Notes: generated by a model from the letters alone, not told the origin. Positions 10,310 to 18,752 are shown, counted from the first letter of the stretch. The stretch: 64,000 bases of DNA from Arhodomonas sp052060015 (GCF_052060015.1 NZ_JBPODZ010000002.1:297015-361014), one strand, 5' to 3'. Numbers and translations: made by a program.

Positions 10310-11164
10310 ATGATGCGGTTTGTGCTGATCGTCATTGCCGCCTACGGGGCGCTCGTGATCCTGCTCTGGGCGTTTCAGGGGCGCCTGCTCTATCTGCCCC
10401 ATGTCGGGGGCACGGAAATCGTCGCCACGCCGGCACGGCTCGGCCTGGACTACGAGCGGGTCGCGTTACAGGCGGCGGACGGTATCACGTTGGACGGCTG
10501 GTACGTCCCGGCCACGAGGTCGCGGGCGACGCTGCTATTCTTCCACGGCAACGCCGGCAACCTCTCCCACCGGCTCGACTCCATCCGCCTGTTCCACGAG
10601 CTCGATCTCTCGGTGCTGATCATCGATTACCGCGGTTACGGCCGCAGCGACGGGAGGCCGTCGGAGACAGGCACCGCCCTGGACGCGCGGGCGGCCTGGC
10701 GCTGGCTGCTGGAGCGGGAGGGACAGTCGGCGGAGACAGTGGTCTTGTTCGGACGCTCCCTCGGCGCCGCGGTGGCCGCGGAACTGGCCCGGGAGGTGGC
10801 GCCCGCGGCGGTGATCCTCGAGTCCCCGTTCCGCTCGGTGCCGAAGATCGCCCAGAAGACCTATCCCTTCCTGCCGGCCCGCTGGTTGGCGCGCTTCGAC
10901 TATGCCACCGAGGATTACGTCCGGGAGATCGGGGCGCCGCTGCTGGTCATCCACAGCGAAGAGGACGAGATCATCCCCTTCACGGAGGGCCGCGCGGTAT
11001 ACGCCGCGGCGAACGAGCCCAAGAGGCTGCTGGCCATCCACGGCGGGCACAACACCGGCTTCCTGGAATCGCGGCAGACTTACCTCGCAGGGATCGATGG
11101 GTTCCTCGAGGAGGCCGGCCTCGCAAGCGGGCGCGTGTCGGCGCCACCGGCACAGCCGCGATGA
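10310..11164 (+). CDS. Membrane-anchored alpha/beta hydrolase (BEM46/ABHD13 type)
   Basis: A 284-residue protein with one N-terminal membrane helix (residues 4-20, VLIVIAAYGALVILLWAF), then an alpha/beta hydrolase fold. LLFFHGNAGNLSHR is the oxyanion-hole segment, VVLFGRSLGAAVAAELA holds the nucleophile Ser, EEDEIIP the acid and IHGGHNTGF the catalytic His. The FHGNAGN and GRSLG motifs are those of the BEM46 family, whose substrate is generally unknown. The start is uncertain between tandem ATGs at 10310 and 10313. Its stop overlaps the next ATG by 4 nt, so the lipoprotein gene is translationally coupled. Confidence 0.85.
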   Translation: MMRFVLIVIAAYGALVILLWAFQGRLLYLPHVGGTEIVATPARLGLDYERVALQAADGITLDGWYVPATRSRATLLFFHGNAGNLSHRLDSIRLFHELDLSVLIIDYRGYGRSDGRPSETGTALDARAAWRWLLEREGQSAETVVLFGRSLGAAVAAELAREVAPAAVILESPFRSVPKIAQKTYPFLPARWLARFDYATEDYVREIGAPLLVIHSEEDEIIPFTEGRAVYAAANEPKRLLAIHGGHNTGFLESRQTYLAGIDGFLEEAGLASGRVSAPPAQPR

Positions 11165-11745
11165 TCAACACCGTCAAGCGCCTGCCCGCGTTGATCGCCC
11201 TGACCCTGCTTGCCGCCTGTGCCGGGACCGTGGTCGCGCCCGAGCCGGCCCAAGTCGATAACCCGAGACCCGTGTTCCTGGTCGACCACGGCCGCCACAT
11301 CAGCCTGGTGCTAGCGCGCCCGGACGGCTCGATGATCCGCTATCTCTACGGGGACTGGCGCTGGTACGCGCTCCGGGAGACCGGGCTGTGCCGGGCCTTT
11401 CCGACCCTGTTCACGGAGACCCAGGGCACCCTGGCACGCCAGGCACTGCAAGGGCCGCCGGTCCCCTCATCCATTCAGCGGCAGGTGCCGGTCGTCATCC
11501 AGCGTATTCATCCGTTGCAGGCGCCGGTCACGCGGGTCGAGCGCCTGGCATCACGACTGGATGCACGCTTTCGCTCGGCGATCGAGACCCTGCACTACAA
11601 TCCCCACTACGATCTCGAGTTCGTCCATGACCGCCGCCCCTACACCCTCGGCAACAACTCCAATCACGTCGTCGCGGACTGGCTCGGCGAGCTCGGCTTC
11701 GAGGTCAGCGGCAACCCCGTGTTCGGCTGCTGGCGGGTGGAATAG
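11161..11745 (+). CDS. Lipoprotein resembling DUF2459
   Basis: A 194-residue protein with a lipoprotein signal peptide (lipobox LLAAC, Cys at residue 20). After a short linker come FLVDHGRHISLVLARPDG, YLYGDWRWYAL and, near the C-terminus, LGNNSNHVVADWLGELGFEV. This His-early, Asn-Ser-Asn-His-late pattern resembles the DUF2459 family, which has no known function. I am only moderately sure of the family. It is coupled by a 4-nt overlap to the membrane-anchored hydrolase, suggesting both act at the envelope. Confidence 0.6.
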   Translation: MINTVKRLPALIALTLLAACAGTVVAPEPAQVDNPRPVFLVDHGRHISLVLARPDGSMIRYLYGDWRWYALRETGLCRAFPTLFTETQGTLARQALQGPPVPSSIQRQVPVVIQRIHPLQAPVTRVERLASRLDARFRSAIETLHYNPHYDLEFVHDRRPYTLGNNSNHVVADWLGELGFEVSGNPVFGCWRVE

Positions 11746-11759
11746 GATCGCTGCGTCCG

Positions 11760-12419
11760 CTACCGGGCTTTCGGGTCCCCATCCACGCCGTGACGCGCGC
11801 AGATATCGCTCACCGGGCAGGCACTGCAGCGGGGGCTCGGCCGGCAATGATCCTTGCCCAGGGCGACAATCTGGGCGTGATGGCGTTGGTAGGCCGCCGC
11901 CGGCGCCGGCAGCGCGGACTCCAGGCGCCGGCGCAGCCCCTCGTAGCCCGGCCGGTCGGTGAGCCAGCCATAGCGGGCGAGGATGCGATAGGTGTAGGCG
12001 TCGACCACGAACACCGGGCGGTGGAAACCGTAGAGCACGATATCGTCCGCCGTCTCCCGGCCCACCCCGTGCAGGGCGAGGAGGTATTCCCGCAGCGCCG
12101 GCGTGGATAGCCGGGCGAGCCCTGCCGCGCCCCCCGCCTCGCGCCAGCCCGTGCACACCGCCTTCAGTCGGCGCGCCTTCACCCGAAAGTAGCCGGAGGG
12201 CCGGATCGCCGCAGCGAGCTCGTCGTCCGGGGCGGCGACGATGGCGTCCGGGTCCAGCATGCCGGCATCCCGGAGCGCGGCCATGGCCCGCTCGACGTTC
12301 CGCCAGGCCGTGTTCTGGGTAAGCACGGCACCCACCGCGACCTCGAAGGCATCCCGGGCCGGCCACCATCCGAGGTCGCCGAATATGGTATCAAGGCGCT
12401 CGAACAGCCGTTCCACCAT
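11760..12419 (-). CDS. HhH-GPD DNA glycosylase of the endonuclease III superfamily (MagIII-like)
   Basis: A 219-residue base-excision repair protein. The helix-hairpin-helix is LHGVGRETADDIVLYG, the catalytic Asp is in VFVVDAYTYRILARYG, and a C-terminal iron-sulfur loop has four Cys in C-x5-C-x2-C-x5-C spacing. The position equivalent to the lyase Lys of endonuclease III (K120) is Glu here, so it should be a monofunctional glycosylase rather than an AP lyase. That matches the COG2231/MagIII group that removes alkylated purines. It is the last gene of the yciO-trpS-scpAB-rluB run, 10 nt after rluB. Confidence 0.8.
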   Translation of the reverse strand: MVERLFERLDTIFGDLGWWPARDAFEVAVGAVLTQNTAWRNVERAMAALRDAGMLDPDAIVAAPDDELAAAIRPSGYFRVKARRLKAVCTGWREAGGAAGLARLSTPALREYLLALHGVGRETADDIVLYGFHRPVFVVDAYTYRILARYGWLTDRPGYEGLRRRLESALPAPAAAYQRHHAQIVALGKDHCRPSPRCSACPVSDICARHGVDGDPKAR

Positions 12420-12429
12420 TGTGCCCCCC

Positions 12430-13266
12430 TCAGCGCTGGCGACCGCCGCGACGGGACCGGCCACCGGGCGGCGGCCGACGCCGTGGGGCGACCGCGGGGC
12501 GGTGCTCCTCCGCAAGCCCCACCAGGCGACAGAGCTCCCGGACCTCACCGGGCTTGAGCTCCACGTGTCGACCCTGACGCAGCCCCGGCGGCAGATGGAC
12601 GGGGCCGAACTGGACCCGGATCAGGCGACTCACGGTCAGACCCTGGGACTCCCACAATCGCCGGACCTCCCGGCGCCGCCCCTCGCGCAGGCGCACCCGG
12701 AACCACTCGTTGGCGGCATCGTCCTCCGGCGACAGCGGCTGAATGGAGTCGAACCGTGCCGTGCCCTCTTCCAGGGCGACCCCTTCGAGCAGGCGTGCGA
12801 TCACCTCCGGGGTGACCGCGCCAAAGACGCGCACGGCGTAATCCCGCGGCAGCTGGTGGCGTGGGTGCATCAGCCGGTTGGCGAGCTCGCCGTCGGTGGT
12901 GAACAACAACAGCCCGGAGGTGTTCACGTCGAGCCGCCCCACGGCGATCCAGCGACCCTGCCGCGGCGTGGGCAGGCGGCGGAACACCGTGGGGCGACCC
13001 TCCGGATCGGAGCGCGTGGTCACCTCCCCCGCCGGCTTGTGGTAGGCGATCACCCGCCGCGGCGGCGCCGCCGCGGCCTCCCGGGCCAGGGGACGCCCGT
13101 CCACAGTGATCCGTGCCGACGCGCCCACCCGGTCACCGAGGCGCGCGATCCGGCCATCCACCCGTACCCGCCCGTCCCGGATCACGGTCTCCATCTGCCG
13201 GCGCGAGCCCAGACCCGCCCGGGCCAGCACCTTCTGCAGCTTCTCGTCGCCAGCGGCCACCGTCAT
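12430..13266 (-). CDS. rluB: 23S rRNA pseudouridine 2605 synthase
   Basis: Isomerises U2605 of 23S rRNA to pseudouridine. The 278-residue protein begins with an S4-type RNA-binding domain (KLQKVLARAGLGSRRQ...). The RsuA-family catalytic domain follows, with the nucleophile Asp in AVGRLDVNTSGLLLFT and the later segment REGRRREVRRLWESQGLTV. A basic, Arg/Pro-rich tail of about 25 residues (RRRPPPGGRSRRGGRQR) is added, a common RluB/RluF feature likely to bind rRNA. It overlaps scpB by 4 nt. Confidence 0.92.
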   Translation of the reverse strand: MTVAAGDEKLQKVLARAGLGSRRQMETVIRDGRVRVDGRIARLGDRVGASARITVDGRPLAREAAAAPPRRVIAYHKPAGEVTTRSDPEGRPTVFRRLPTPRQGRWIAVGRLDVNTSGLLLFTTDGELANRLMHPRHQLPRDYAVRVFGAVTPEVIARLLEGVALEEGTARFDSIQPLSPEDDAANEWFRVRLREGRRREVRRLWESQGLTVSRLIRVQFGPVHLPPGLRQGRHVELKPGEVRELCRLVGLAEEHRPAVAPRRRPPPGGRSRRGGRQR

Positions 13267-13847
13267 CCTCGCTCCTCCGCCTCGCCGGGCAACTGCAGAT
13301 CCAGCTCCGGATGGGCCTGGTCGGGGTCACGGAGCTCCATCAGGGTGGGCAGCTCGTCGAGCCCCCGAAGATTGAAATAGTCCAGGAACGCCCGGGTGGT
13401 GCCGTAGAGGGCGGGCCGCCCGGGCATGTCCCGATGACCCACCACCCGCACCCAGCCCCGATCCTGCAGGGTGCGCATGATGGTGGTGGAGACACTCACG
13501 CCGCGCACCTCCTCGATCTCCCCCCGGGTTACGGGCTGGCGGTAAGCGATGATGGCCAGGGTCTCCAGTACGGCCCGGGAGTAGCGCCCGGCGCGCCCCT
13601 CCCAGAGTCGCCCCACCCAGGGGGCCAGGGCCTCGCTGACCTGGATGCGGTAACCGCTGGCCACCTCGGTGACCTCCACGCCGCGGCCGGCGTAGTCCCC
13701 TGCCAGCTCCTCGACGGCCGCCCGGATCTCCGCGGGTTGGGGGGCCTCGTGCTCGGGGAAAAGCCCGCGCAGTCGCTCCAGCGACAGTGGCTCTCCGGCG
13801 GCGAGAAGCGCCCCCTCCACGATATGCTTGAGCGAAGGCTCAGCCAT
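13263..13847 (-). CDS. scpB: Segregation and condensation protein B
   Basis: Winged-helix kleisin-binding partner of ScpA in the SMC-ScpAB condensin. It has 194 residues from the ATG at 13847. Conserved segments are LKHIVEGALLAAGEPLSLERL, GYRIQVSE, LETLAIIAYRQPVTRGEIEEVRGV and GRPALYGTTRAFLDYFNL. It overlaps the 3' end of scpA by 8 nt and the 5' end of rluB by 4 nt. An SMC-ScpAB complex implies this species does not rely only on MukBEF. Confidence 0.95.
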   Translation of the reverse strand: MAEPSLKHIVEGALLAAGEPLSLERLRGLFPEHEAPQPAEIRAAVEELAGDYAGRGVEVTEVASGYRIQVSEALAPWVGRLWEGRAGRYSRAVLETLAIIAYRQPVTRGEIEEVRGVSVSTTIMRTLQDRGWVRVVGHRDMPGRPALYGTTRAFLDYFNLRGLDELPTLMELRDPDQAHPELDLQLPGEAEERG

Positions 13848-14691
13848 CGGCAGGCTCCGGCTCCGAGGCCTCGCCGGTGGCGCGCAGGTGGATGGCACCG
13901 AGCTCCTCGGCCTGCACCACCTCCACCAGCCCCGCCTTGAGGAGCTCTAGGATGGCGAGGAAGCTCACGACCACCCCGTCCCGCCCCTCCTCCGGCGTGA
14001 ACAAAGCGACGAACGGCGTGAAACGCTGCTGGGACAGGCGCACCAGGGTCTCACTCATGCGCTGGCGCACCGACAGCGCCTCCTCGCGGACCTGGTGATG
14101 GCGATGCAGGCGCGCCCGCTCCATCACCCCGGCGAAGGCGGCGAGCAGCTCGTCCAGGCCCACCTCCGGGGGCACCGCCACGGGCTGTCGCCGTGGGGCG
14201 GCTGCTGCTGCGGGGAATACGTCCCGGCCCACCCGGGGCAGGGCATCGATCTCCTCGGCGGCGTGCTTGAAGCGCTCGTACTCCTGCAGCCGCCGCACCA
14301 GCTCCGCCCGGGGGTCCGCCTCCTCGTCCTCCACCACCGGTGGCCGCGGCAGCAGCATGCGCGATTTGATCTCGGCGAGCATGGCGGCCATGACCAGGTA
14401 CTCCGCCGCCAGCTCCAGGCGCAGGTCGCGCATCAGCTCGATGTAGCGCATGTACTGCCGGGTGATCTCGGCGATGGGGATATCCAGGATATCCAGGTTC
14501 TGGCGCCGGATCAGGTAGAGCAGGAGATCCAGTGGCCCTTCGAAGGCCTCCAGGAACACCTCCAGGGCGTCGGGCGGGATATAGAGATCCCGCGGGAGCT
14601 CGGTGAGCGGCTCGCCGCGTACATGGGCCAGCGCCTCGGCAGCGGAGGGCTCGCCATCCCCGGTGACGCCCGCGGGCTGCTCCGGCCCCAT
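13840..14691 (-). CDS. scpA: Segregation and condensation protein A (kleisin)
   Basis: Kleisin subunit bridging SMC heads. The 283-residue protein has the hallmark FEGPLDLLLYLIRRQNLDILDIPIAEI, the AAEYLVMAAMLAEIKSRMLLP helix and a C-terminal winged helix ending VSFLAILELLKAGLVEVVQ. A 30-residue N-terminal extension (rich in Glu, Pro and Ala) precedes the core, and an acidic tail follows it. The start ATG shares one base with the trpS stop (TGATG), indicating tight coupling. Confidence 0.94.
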   Translation of the reverse strand: MGPEQPAGVTGDGEPSAAEALAHVRGEPLTELPRDLYIPPDALEVFLEAFEGPLDLLLYLIRRQNLDILDIPIAEITRQYMRYIELMRDLRLELAAEYLVMAAMLAEIKSRMLLPRPPVVEDEEADPRAELVRRLQEYERFKHAAEEIDALPRVGRDVFPAAAAAPRRQPVAVPPEVGLDELLAAFAGVMERARLHRHHQVREEALSVRQRMSETLVRLSQQRFTPFVALFTPEEGRDGVVVSFLAILELLKAGLVEVVQAEELGAIHLRATGEASEPEPADG

Positions 14692-15908
14692 CAGCGATAG
14701 TCCAGCCCCATGACGGCGCGGACCTCCTTCATGGTCTGCCGGGCCACCGTGCGCGCCTCGCCGCAGCCGTCGGCGACCACCCGCCGGACGGCCTCCGGGT
14801 CCTCCTGCCATTCCCGGGCACGCGCACGGATGGGCTCGAGCTCCGCCTGCACGGCGTCGATCACCGGCGCCTTACACTCCAGGCAGCCGATCCCCGCCGA
14901 GCGGCAACCCTCGAGCACCCACTCCTGGGTGCCCTCGTCGGAGTAGAGCCTGTGGAACTCCCAGACCGGGCACTTGGTGGGCTCTCCGGGATCGGTACGC
15001 CGGACCCGGGCCGGATCGGTGGGCATGGTCCGTATCTTCTGCGATACCTCGTCGGGCTCCTCGCGCAGGCTTATGGCATTGCCATAAGACTTGGACATCT
15101 TGCGCCCGTCGAGCCCCGGCATGCGCGGGGCCGGGGTCAGCAGCGCCTCGGGCTCCGGCAGCACGGTCCGGCCACCCCCCTCCAGGTAACCGAGCAGCCG
15201 CTCGCGGTCACCGAGGGTGAGGTTCTGCTGGCCCGCGAGCAACGCCCGACCGGACTCCAGGGCCTCGCTGTCCCCCTGCTCCTGGTAGCGCTTGCGCAGC
15301 GCCCGGTAGTCGCGGGCATTGCGCTTGCCCATCTTGCGCACCGCCGCCTCGGCCTTGTCCTCGAAGCCGGGCTCGCGGCCGAACATATAGTTGAACCGCC
15401 GGGCCAGCTCCCGGGTGAGCTCGACATGGGAGACCTGGTCCTCGCCCACGGGCACCGCGGCGGCGCGGTAGATGAGGATGTCCGCGCTCTGCAGCACCGG
15501 ATAGCCGAGGAAGCCGTAGGTCGCCAGGTCCTTCTCCCGGAGATTGGCGATCTGGTCCTTGTAGGTGGGCACCCGCTCCAGCCAGCCCAGCGGCGCGATC
15601 ATGGACAACAGCAGGTGGAGCTCCGCGTGCTCGATGATCCGGGATTGGATGAACACGTGGGACAGCGACGGGTTCACCCCGCAGGCGAGCCAGTCGATGA
15701 CCATGTCCCAGACATTCTCGGCGATGATCTCGCGCTCGTCGTACGCAGTGGTCAGCGCGTGCCAGTCGGCGATGAAGAAGAAGCACTCATGCTCGCGCTG
15801 CAGCTCCACCCAGTTCTTCAGCACCCCGTGATAGTGCCCGAGGTGCAGCCGGCCCGTCGGTCGCATGCCGGAGAGCACCCGCGTCCCCTGCGTATCGTGG
15901 CTAACCAA
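14691..15908 (-). CDS. trpS: Tryptophanyl-tRNA synthetase
   Basis: Class I aminoacyl-tRNA synthetase charging tRNA-Trp. The HIGH motif is HLGH at residues 22-25 in GMRPTGRLHLGHYHG; KMSKS appears in DGRKMSKSYGN. The protein has about 405 residues, longer than the 334 of E. coli because of an insertion around GKRNARDYRALRKRYQEQ, as in Pseudomonas-type enzymes. No ATG lies near the expected start. I chose TTG at 15908 because GGGGAGG precedes it by 4 nt; another TTG at 15941 has no site. It lies between yciO and scpA. Confidence 0.93.
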   Translation of the reverse strand: MVSHDTQGTRVLSGMRPTGRLHLGHYHGVLKNWVELQREHECFFFIADWHALTTAYDEREIIAENVWDMVIDWLACGVNPSLSHVFIQSRIIEHAELHLLLSMIAPLGWLERVPTYKDQIANLREKDLATYGFLGYPVLQSADILIYRAAAVPVGEDQVSHVELTRELARRFNYMFGREPGFEDKAEAAVRKMGKRNARDYRALRKRYQEQGDSEALESGRALLAGQQNLTLGDRERLLGYLEGGGRTVLPEPEALLTPAPRMPGLDGRKMSKSYGNAISLREEPDEVSQKIRTMPTDPARVRRTDPGEPTKCPVWEFHRLYSDEGTQEWVLEGCRSAGIGCLECKAPVIDAVQAELEPIRARAREWQEDPEAVRRVVADGCGEARTVARQTMKEVRAVMGLDYR

Positions 15909-15980
15909 ATCGCCTCCCCTGTACGCTGGCCCCAGTAACAAGACCGCCCATGATAACCGCGCCGCCGTCGCAACGCAGCG

Positions 15981-16607
15981 TCAACCGCCCTCGAACCGCG
16001 CCGCATCCCCCGCGCCGCGGCGTACCACCACCGGGGCGTCACCGGTGAGATCCACCACGGTGCTCGGCTCCATGCCCCCCGGCCCGCCATCGACCACCGC
16101 ATCCACCCGCGATCCCAGCCGCTCGCGGATGAGCTCGGCGTCGGTCAACGGCAGCTCCTCGCCCGGCAGGAGCAGGGAGGTGGTCATCAGCGGCTCGCCG
16201 AGCTCGGAGAGGATCGCCTGGGCCACCCGCTGGTCGGGCACCCGGATCCCGATGGTACGGCGCTTGGGGTGCTGCAGCCGGCGCGGCACCTCACTGGTGG
16301 CCGGGAGCACGAACGTGAAGGGGCCGGGGGTGTGGGCCTTGAGCAACCGGAAGGTGTTGTTGTCCACCCGGGCGTAGACACCGATATCGGAGAGATCCCG
16401 GCAGGCCAGGGTGAAGTTGTGGTTATCGCCGAGCCGGCGCAGCTCGCGGATCCGCTCCACGGCCTCTTTCTCCCCCATGCAACAACCCAGCGCATAGGTG
16501 GAATCGGTGGGATAGACGATGACCCCGCCGGCGCGCAGTATCTCCACCGTGCGCCGTACCAGCCGCGATTGCGGCGTCTCCGGATGGATCTGGAAGAACT
16601 GGCTCAT
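15981..16607 (-). CDS. yciO: YciO, Sua5/YciO/YrdC-family protein
   Basis: A 208-residue member of the threonylcarbamoyl-AMP synthase fold. Signatures are GGVIVYPTDSTYALGC (ATP/threonine site), KEAVERIRELRRL and FTLACRDLSDIG, then GPFTFVLPATSEVPRR and RTIGIRVPD. The CRDLSDI form of the second motif distinguishes YciO from TsaC (YrdC). YciO's own role is unsettled, since TsaC usually makes t6A. The ATG at 16607 has AAGGAGGTG upstream. In E. coli yciO also lies near rluB, so the linkage is conserved. Confidence 0.9.
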   Translation of the reverse strand: MSQFFQIHPETPQSRLVRRTVEILRAGGVIVYPTDSTYALGCCMGEKEAVERIRELRRLGDNHNFTLACRDLSDIGVYARVDNNTFRLLKAHTPGPFTFVLPATSEVPRRLQHPKRRTIGIRVPDQRVAQAILSELGEPLMTTSLLLPGEELPLTDAELIRERLGSRVDAVVDGGPGGMEPSTVVDLTGDAPVVVRRGAGDAARFEGG

Positions 16608-16744
16608 CACACCTCCTTGCACGTGTGGGCATGCCCCTGCCGTGCAGTGTAACGGCGGCGAGGGCGCTGACCACAGCACTACATCGGCGCCCCGGTACGA
16701 TGTGATAGAGTCCGAGCGTTTCCTGGCCAGAGGAGCACGGGGCG

Positions 16745-17044
16745 ATGTATTACGTGATCTACAGCGAGGACAGCGAGGACAGCCTCGAGGCGCGGGCCGG
16801 CGCCCGTGATGAGCACCTCGCCCGCCTGGAGGCGCTGCGCGACGACGGGCGGCTGCTGCTCGCCGGGCCCATGCCCGCCATCGACAGCGAGGACCCCGGC
16901 CCCGCGGGATTCGCCGGCAGCGTCATCATCGCCGAGTTCGACTCCCTCGACGATGCCCAGCGCTGGGCGGACCGCGACCCCTACGTGGCCGCCGGTGTCT
17001 ACCGCGCGGTGACGGTCCGCCCGTTCAAGCGGGTGCTCCCGTGA
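16745..17044 (+). CDS. YciI family protein
   Basis: A 99-residue cytoplasmic protein with the YciI dimeric alpha-beta barrel fold. Typical segments are YYVIYSEDSEDS, ARDEHLARLEALRDDGRLLLAGP, the GFAGSVIIAEFDS strand and WADRDPYVAAGVY, which carries the conserved Asp-Pro-Tyr. The biochemical role of the family is not well defined. Its stop overlaps the bolA GTG start by 4 nt, and the YciI-BolA-PpiC grouping recurs in gammaproteobacteria. It is divergent from yciO. Confidence 0.88.
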   Translation: MYYVIYSEDSEDSLEARAGARDEHLARLEALRDDGRLLLAGPMPAIDSEDPGPAGFAGSVIIAEFDSLDDAQRWADRDPYVAAGVYRAVTVRPFKRVLP

Positions 17045-17322
17045 GCCGGGAACGGGTGGAGCTCATCGAGGAGCGGCTACGGGCGGCACTCACCGTCGAG
17101 GGTCTCGAGGTGATCGACGACAGCCACCTCCACCGCGGCCACGCCGGCGCCCGCGCCGGCGGAGGCCATTACCGTGTGCGCATCATCAGTCCGGATTTCG
17201 AAGGCCGGGGAACCATCGCCCGGCATCGGATGGTCTACGCGGCCATGGGTGACGCCATGCGCAACGACGTCATCCATGCCTTGAGCATCCAGGCGCTCAC
17301 GCCGGCCGAGGCGGTGGGCTGA
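17041..17322 (+). CDS. BolA family protein
   Basis: A 93-residue BolA-fold protein, a family that binds monothiol glutaredoxins and [2Fe-2S] clusters and affects morphology and stress responses. The conserved pattern is VIDDSHLHRGHAG (residues about 25-37), then GGHYRVRIISPDFEGRGTIARHRMVYAAM and the C-terminal helix VIHALSIQALTP. The invariant His after RVRI... is not replaced (ARHRMV). It starts with GTG inside the end of yciI. Confidence 0.93.
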   Translation: MSRERVELIEERLRAALTVEGLEVIDDSHLHRGHAGARAGGGHYRVRIISPDFEGRGTIARHRMVYAAMGDAMRNDVIHALSIQALTPAEAVG

Positions 17323-17385
17323 GTCGCCACCCGGTGGATTCCCGGGGTCCGCGGACCCCATCCGACAACAGCGAAGGGAGAGAGC

Positions 17386-18189
17386 ATGAAACGTCATTTC
17401 CTCATCGGCATCGGTCTCGCGGTGGCCACCGCCGGCAGTCTCCATGCCCAGGAGCCGGTGGTCAGCGTCAACGGGGACGTGCTGACCCAGCAGCAGTTCG
17501 ACCAGGCCCTCGACCAGCGCACCCAGGGGCGGAGTGGGCAGCTACCGGACGCCCAGAAGCGGCAGTTCCTGCAACAGCTGGTGGACCTGCAGCTGCTCGC
17601 GCAGATGGCCGAGGGGCGCGGCATCGCCGACGACCCGGCGGTGCAGGCCGAGCTCGCCAATACCCGCCGCGCGGTGCTGGCCCGGGGGCTGATCGAGCGC
17701 ATCAGCGAGGAGCAGGTCTCCGACGAGGAGATCCAAGCGGCTTATGACGAGCAGTATGCCGAGCAGTCCGGCGGCGAGGAGTTCAAGGCCCGCCACATCC
17801 TCGTCGAGGAGGAATCCACGGCCGAAAGCCTGATCGCCGAGCTCGACGACGGCGCCGATTTCGCCGCACTCGCCCAAGAGCACTCCACCGGCCCCACGGG
17901 TGAGCGCGGGGGTGACCTCGGCTGGTTCAACCCGGAGCAGATGGTGCCCGCATTCAGCGAGGCAGTGGCCGCCCTGGAGCCCGGCAGGTACTCGAGCGAG
18001 CCGGTGGAGACCCAGTTCGGCTGGCATGTCATCCAGCTCGAGGACGTCCGCAAGGCGGAACCGCCCAAGCTCGAGGAAGTGCGCGGCGAGCTCGAGCAGC
18101 GCATCGCCCAGCGCAAGATCCAGCAGATGGTCCAGGAGCGCCGCGAGTCCGCGGAGATCGACTACCAGGCCGACTGGGCCAACGAGTAG
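17386..18189 (+). CDS. Parvulin-type peptidyl-prolyl isomerase, periplasmic
   Basis: A 267-residue PpiC/SurA-like foldase. A signal peptide ends near MKRHFLIGIGLAVATAGSLHA. A SurA-like helical N-domain (residues 23-120) follows, then one parvulin domain from about 128 to 215 with ARHILVEEE, GERGGDLGWFNPEQMVPAFS and FGWHVIQLEDV. The stop codon TAG lies inside the first copy of a REP-type repeat. With yciI and bolA it forms a short operon; the ribosome site is GAAGGGAG. Confidence 0.92.
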   Translation: MKRHFLIGIGLAVATAGSLHAQEPVVSVNGDVLTQQQFDQALDQRTQGRSGQLPDAQKRQFLQQLVDLQLLAQMAEGRGIADDPAVQAELANTRRAVLARGLIERISEEQVSDEEIQAAYDEQYAEQSGGEEFKARHILVEEESTAESLIAELDDGADFAALAQEHSTGPTGERGGDLGWFNPEQMVPAFSEAVAALEPGRYSSEPVETQFGWHVIQLEDVRKAEPPKLEEVRGELEQRIAQRKIQQMVQERRESAEIDYQADWANE

Positions 18190-18377
18190 GAGCCTGCCTG
18201 CAGGCGAACGCCGGAGCCCGACCTGCAGGCGAACGGTTCGCCGGCGAGGCCGGCTCCTACCAAGCGGAACGGCCCCCTGTAGGAGCCTGCCCGCAGGCGA
18301 ACGCCGGGGCCCGACCTGCAGGCGAACGTAGGCCCCGACCTGCGGGCGAATGGTTCGCCGGCAAGGCCGGCTCCTAC
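18186..18377. repeat. REP/BIME-type extragenic palindrome cluster
   Basis: Two composite blocks of the same design. Each opens with GTAGGAGCCTGCC (18186 and 18280), a stem-loop of the GCCTGC-CT-GCAGGC kind, then GCGAACGCCGG. Further partial copies (GACCTGCAGGCGAACG) follow. Each block ends with an inverted copy GGTTCGCCGGC.AGGCCGGC (from 18235 and 18352) closing with CTCCTAC. This is the organisation of REP sequences in Pseudomonas and relatives, spread by RAYT (TnpA-REP) transposases. It fills the gap between convergent genes and may also stop transcription. Confidence 0.8.
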
Positions 18378-18404
18378 AGGCGCGGGGCGGATGGGGGCCG
18401 GCGC

Positions 18405-18752
18405 CTACGCCCGGCCCTCGGCGTCCTCGCCCGCCTGCAGGCGCTCCAGGTGCTTGCGGGTGAGGGCCTGGAAGCGCGGGGTCAGCCCCGCGTCCTCGTA
18501 GATGGGATCCCCCTGCTCATCCTCGGCGACCACCCCCTGGCCCTGGACGTACGGGAAGGCCGCCTCGATCTCGTCGAGCGCGGTGGACAGCAGGTCGGTG
18601 ATGATCTGCTCCTCCGAGCGGCCCGGATACATCTCCGCCAGGGCCGCCAGTTTGGCGGCGTCGTGCACCGGCAGCCGCACGCGATAGTGGTTGGGTGTCC
18701 GGGCCTCGCTGGCGGACTCCTCCCAGCGCTCGAGCAGATCGCGAAGCTTCAT
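18405..18752 (-). CDS. Conserved hypothetical protein (family often labelled pilin assembly / type 1 pili tip component)
   Basis: A 115-residue soluble, acidic protein. It starts MKLRDLLERWEESAS, followed by NHYRVRLPVHDAAKLAALAEMYPGRSEEQIITDLLSTAL, which reads like a ribbon-helix-helix or antitoxin-like helical segment, then a C-terminal part with DEQGDPIYED and TPRFQALTRKHLERL. I recall similar Pseudomonas proteins carrying a pilus-related label, but nothing visible supports a pilus role. The ribosome site GGAGGGGG is strong. It lies 87 nt downstream of pmbA on the same strand and faces the REP cluster. Confidence 0.7.
   Translation of the reverse strand: MKLRDLLERWEESASEARTPNHYRVRLPVHDAAKLAALAEMYPGRSEEQIITDLLSTALDEIEAAFPYVQGQGVVAEDEQGDPIYEDAGLTPRFQALTRKHLERLQAGEDAEGRA

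Noticed and set aside
10165..10335. N-terminal extension of dodecin (57 residues)
   Set aside because: Dodecins are about 67-70 residues; the extension has no similarity and the internal ATG has an ideal AAGGAGG site.
18186..18377. Possible CRISPR array
   Set aside because: Repeats are palindromic, occur in both orientations, have irregular spacing and no unique spacers; this is REP/BIME organisation.
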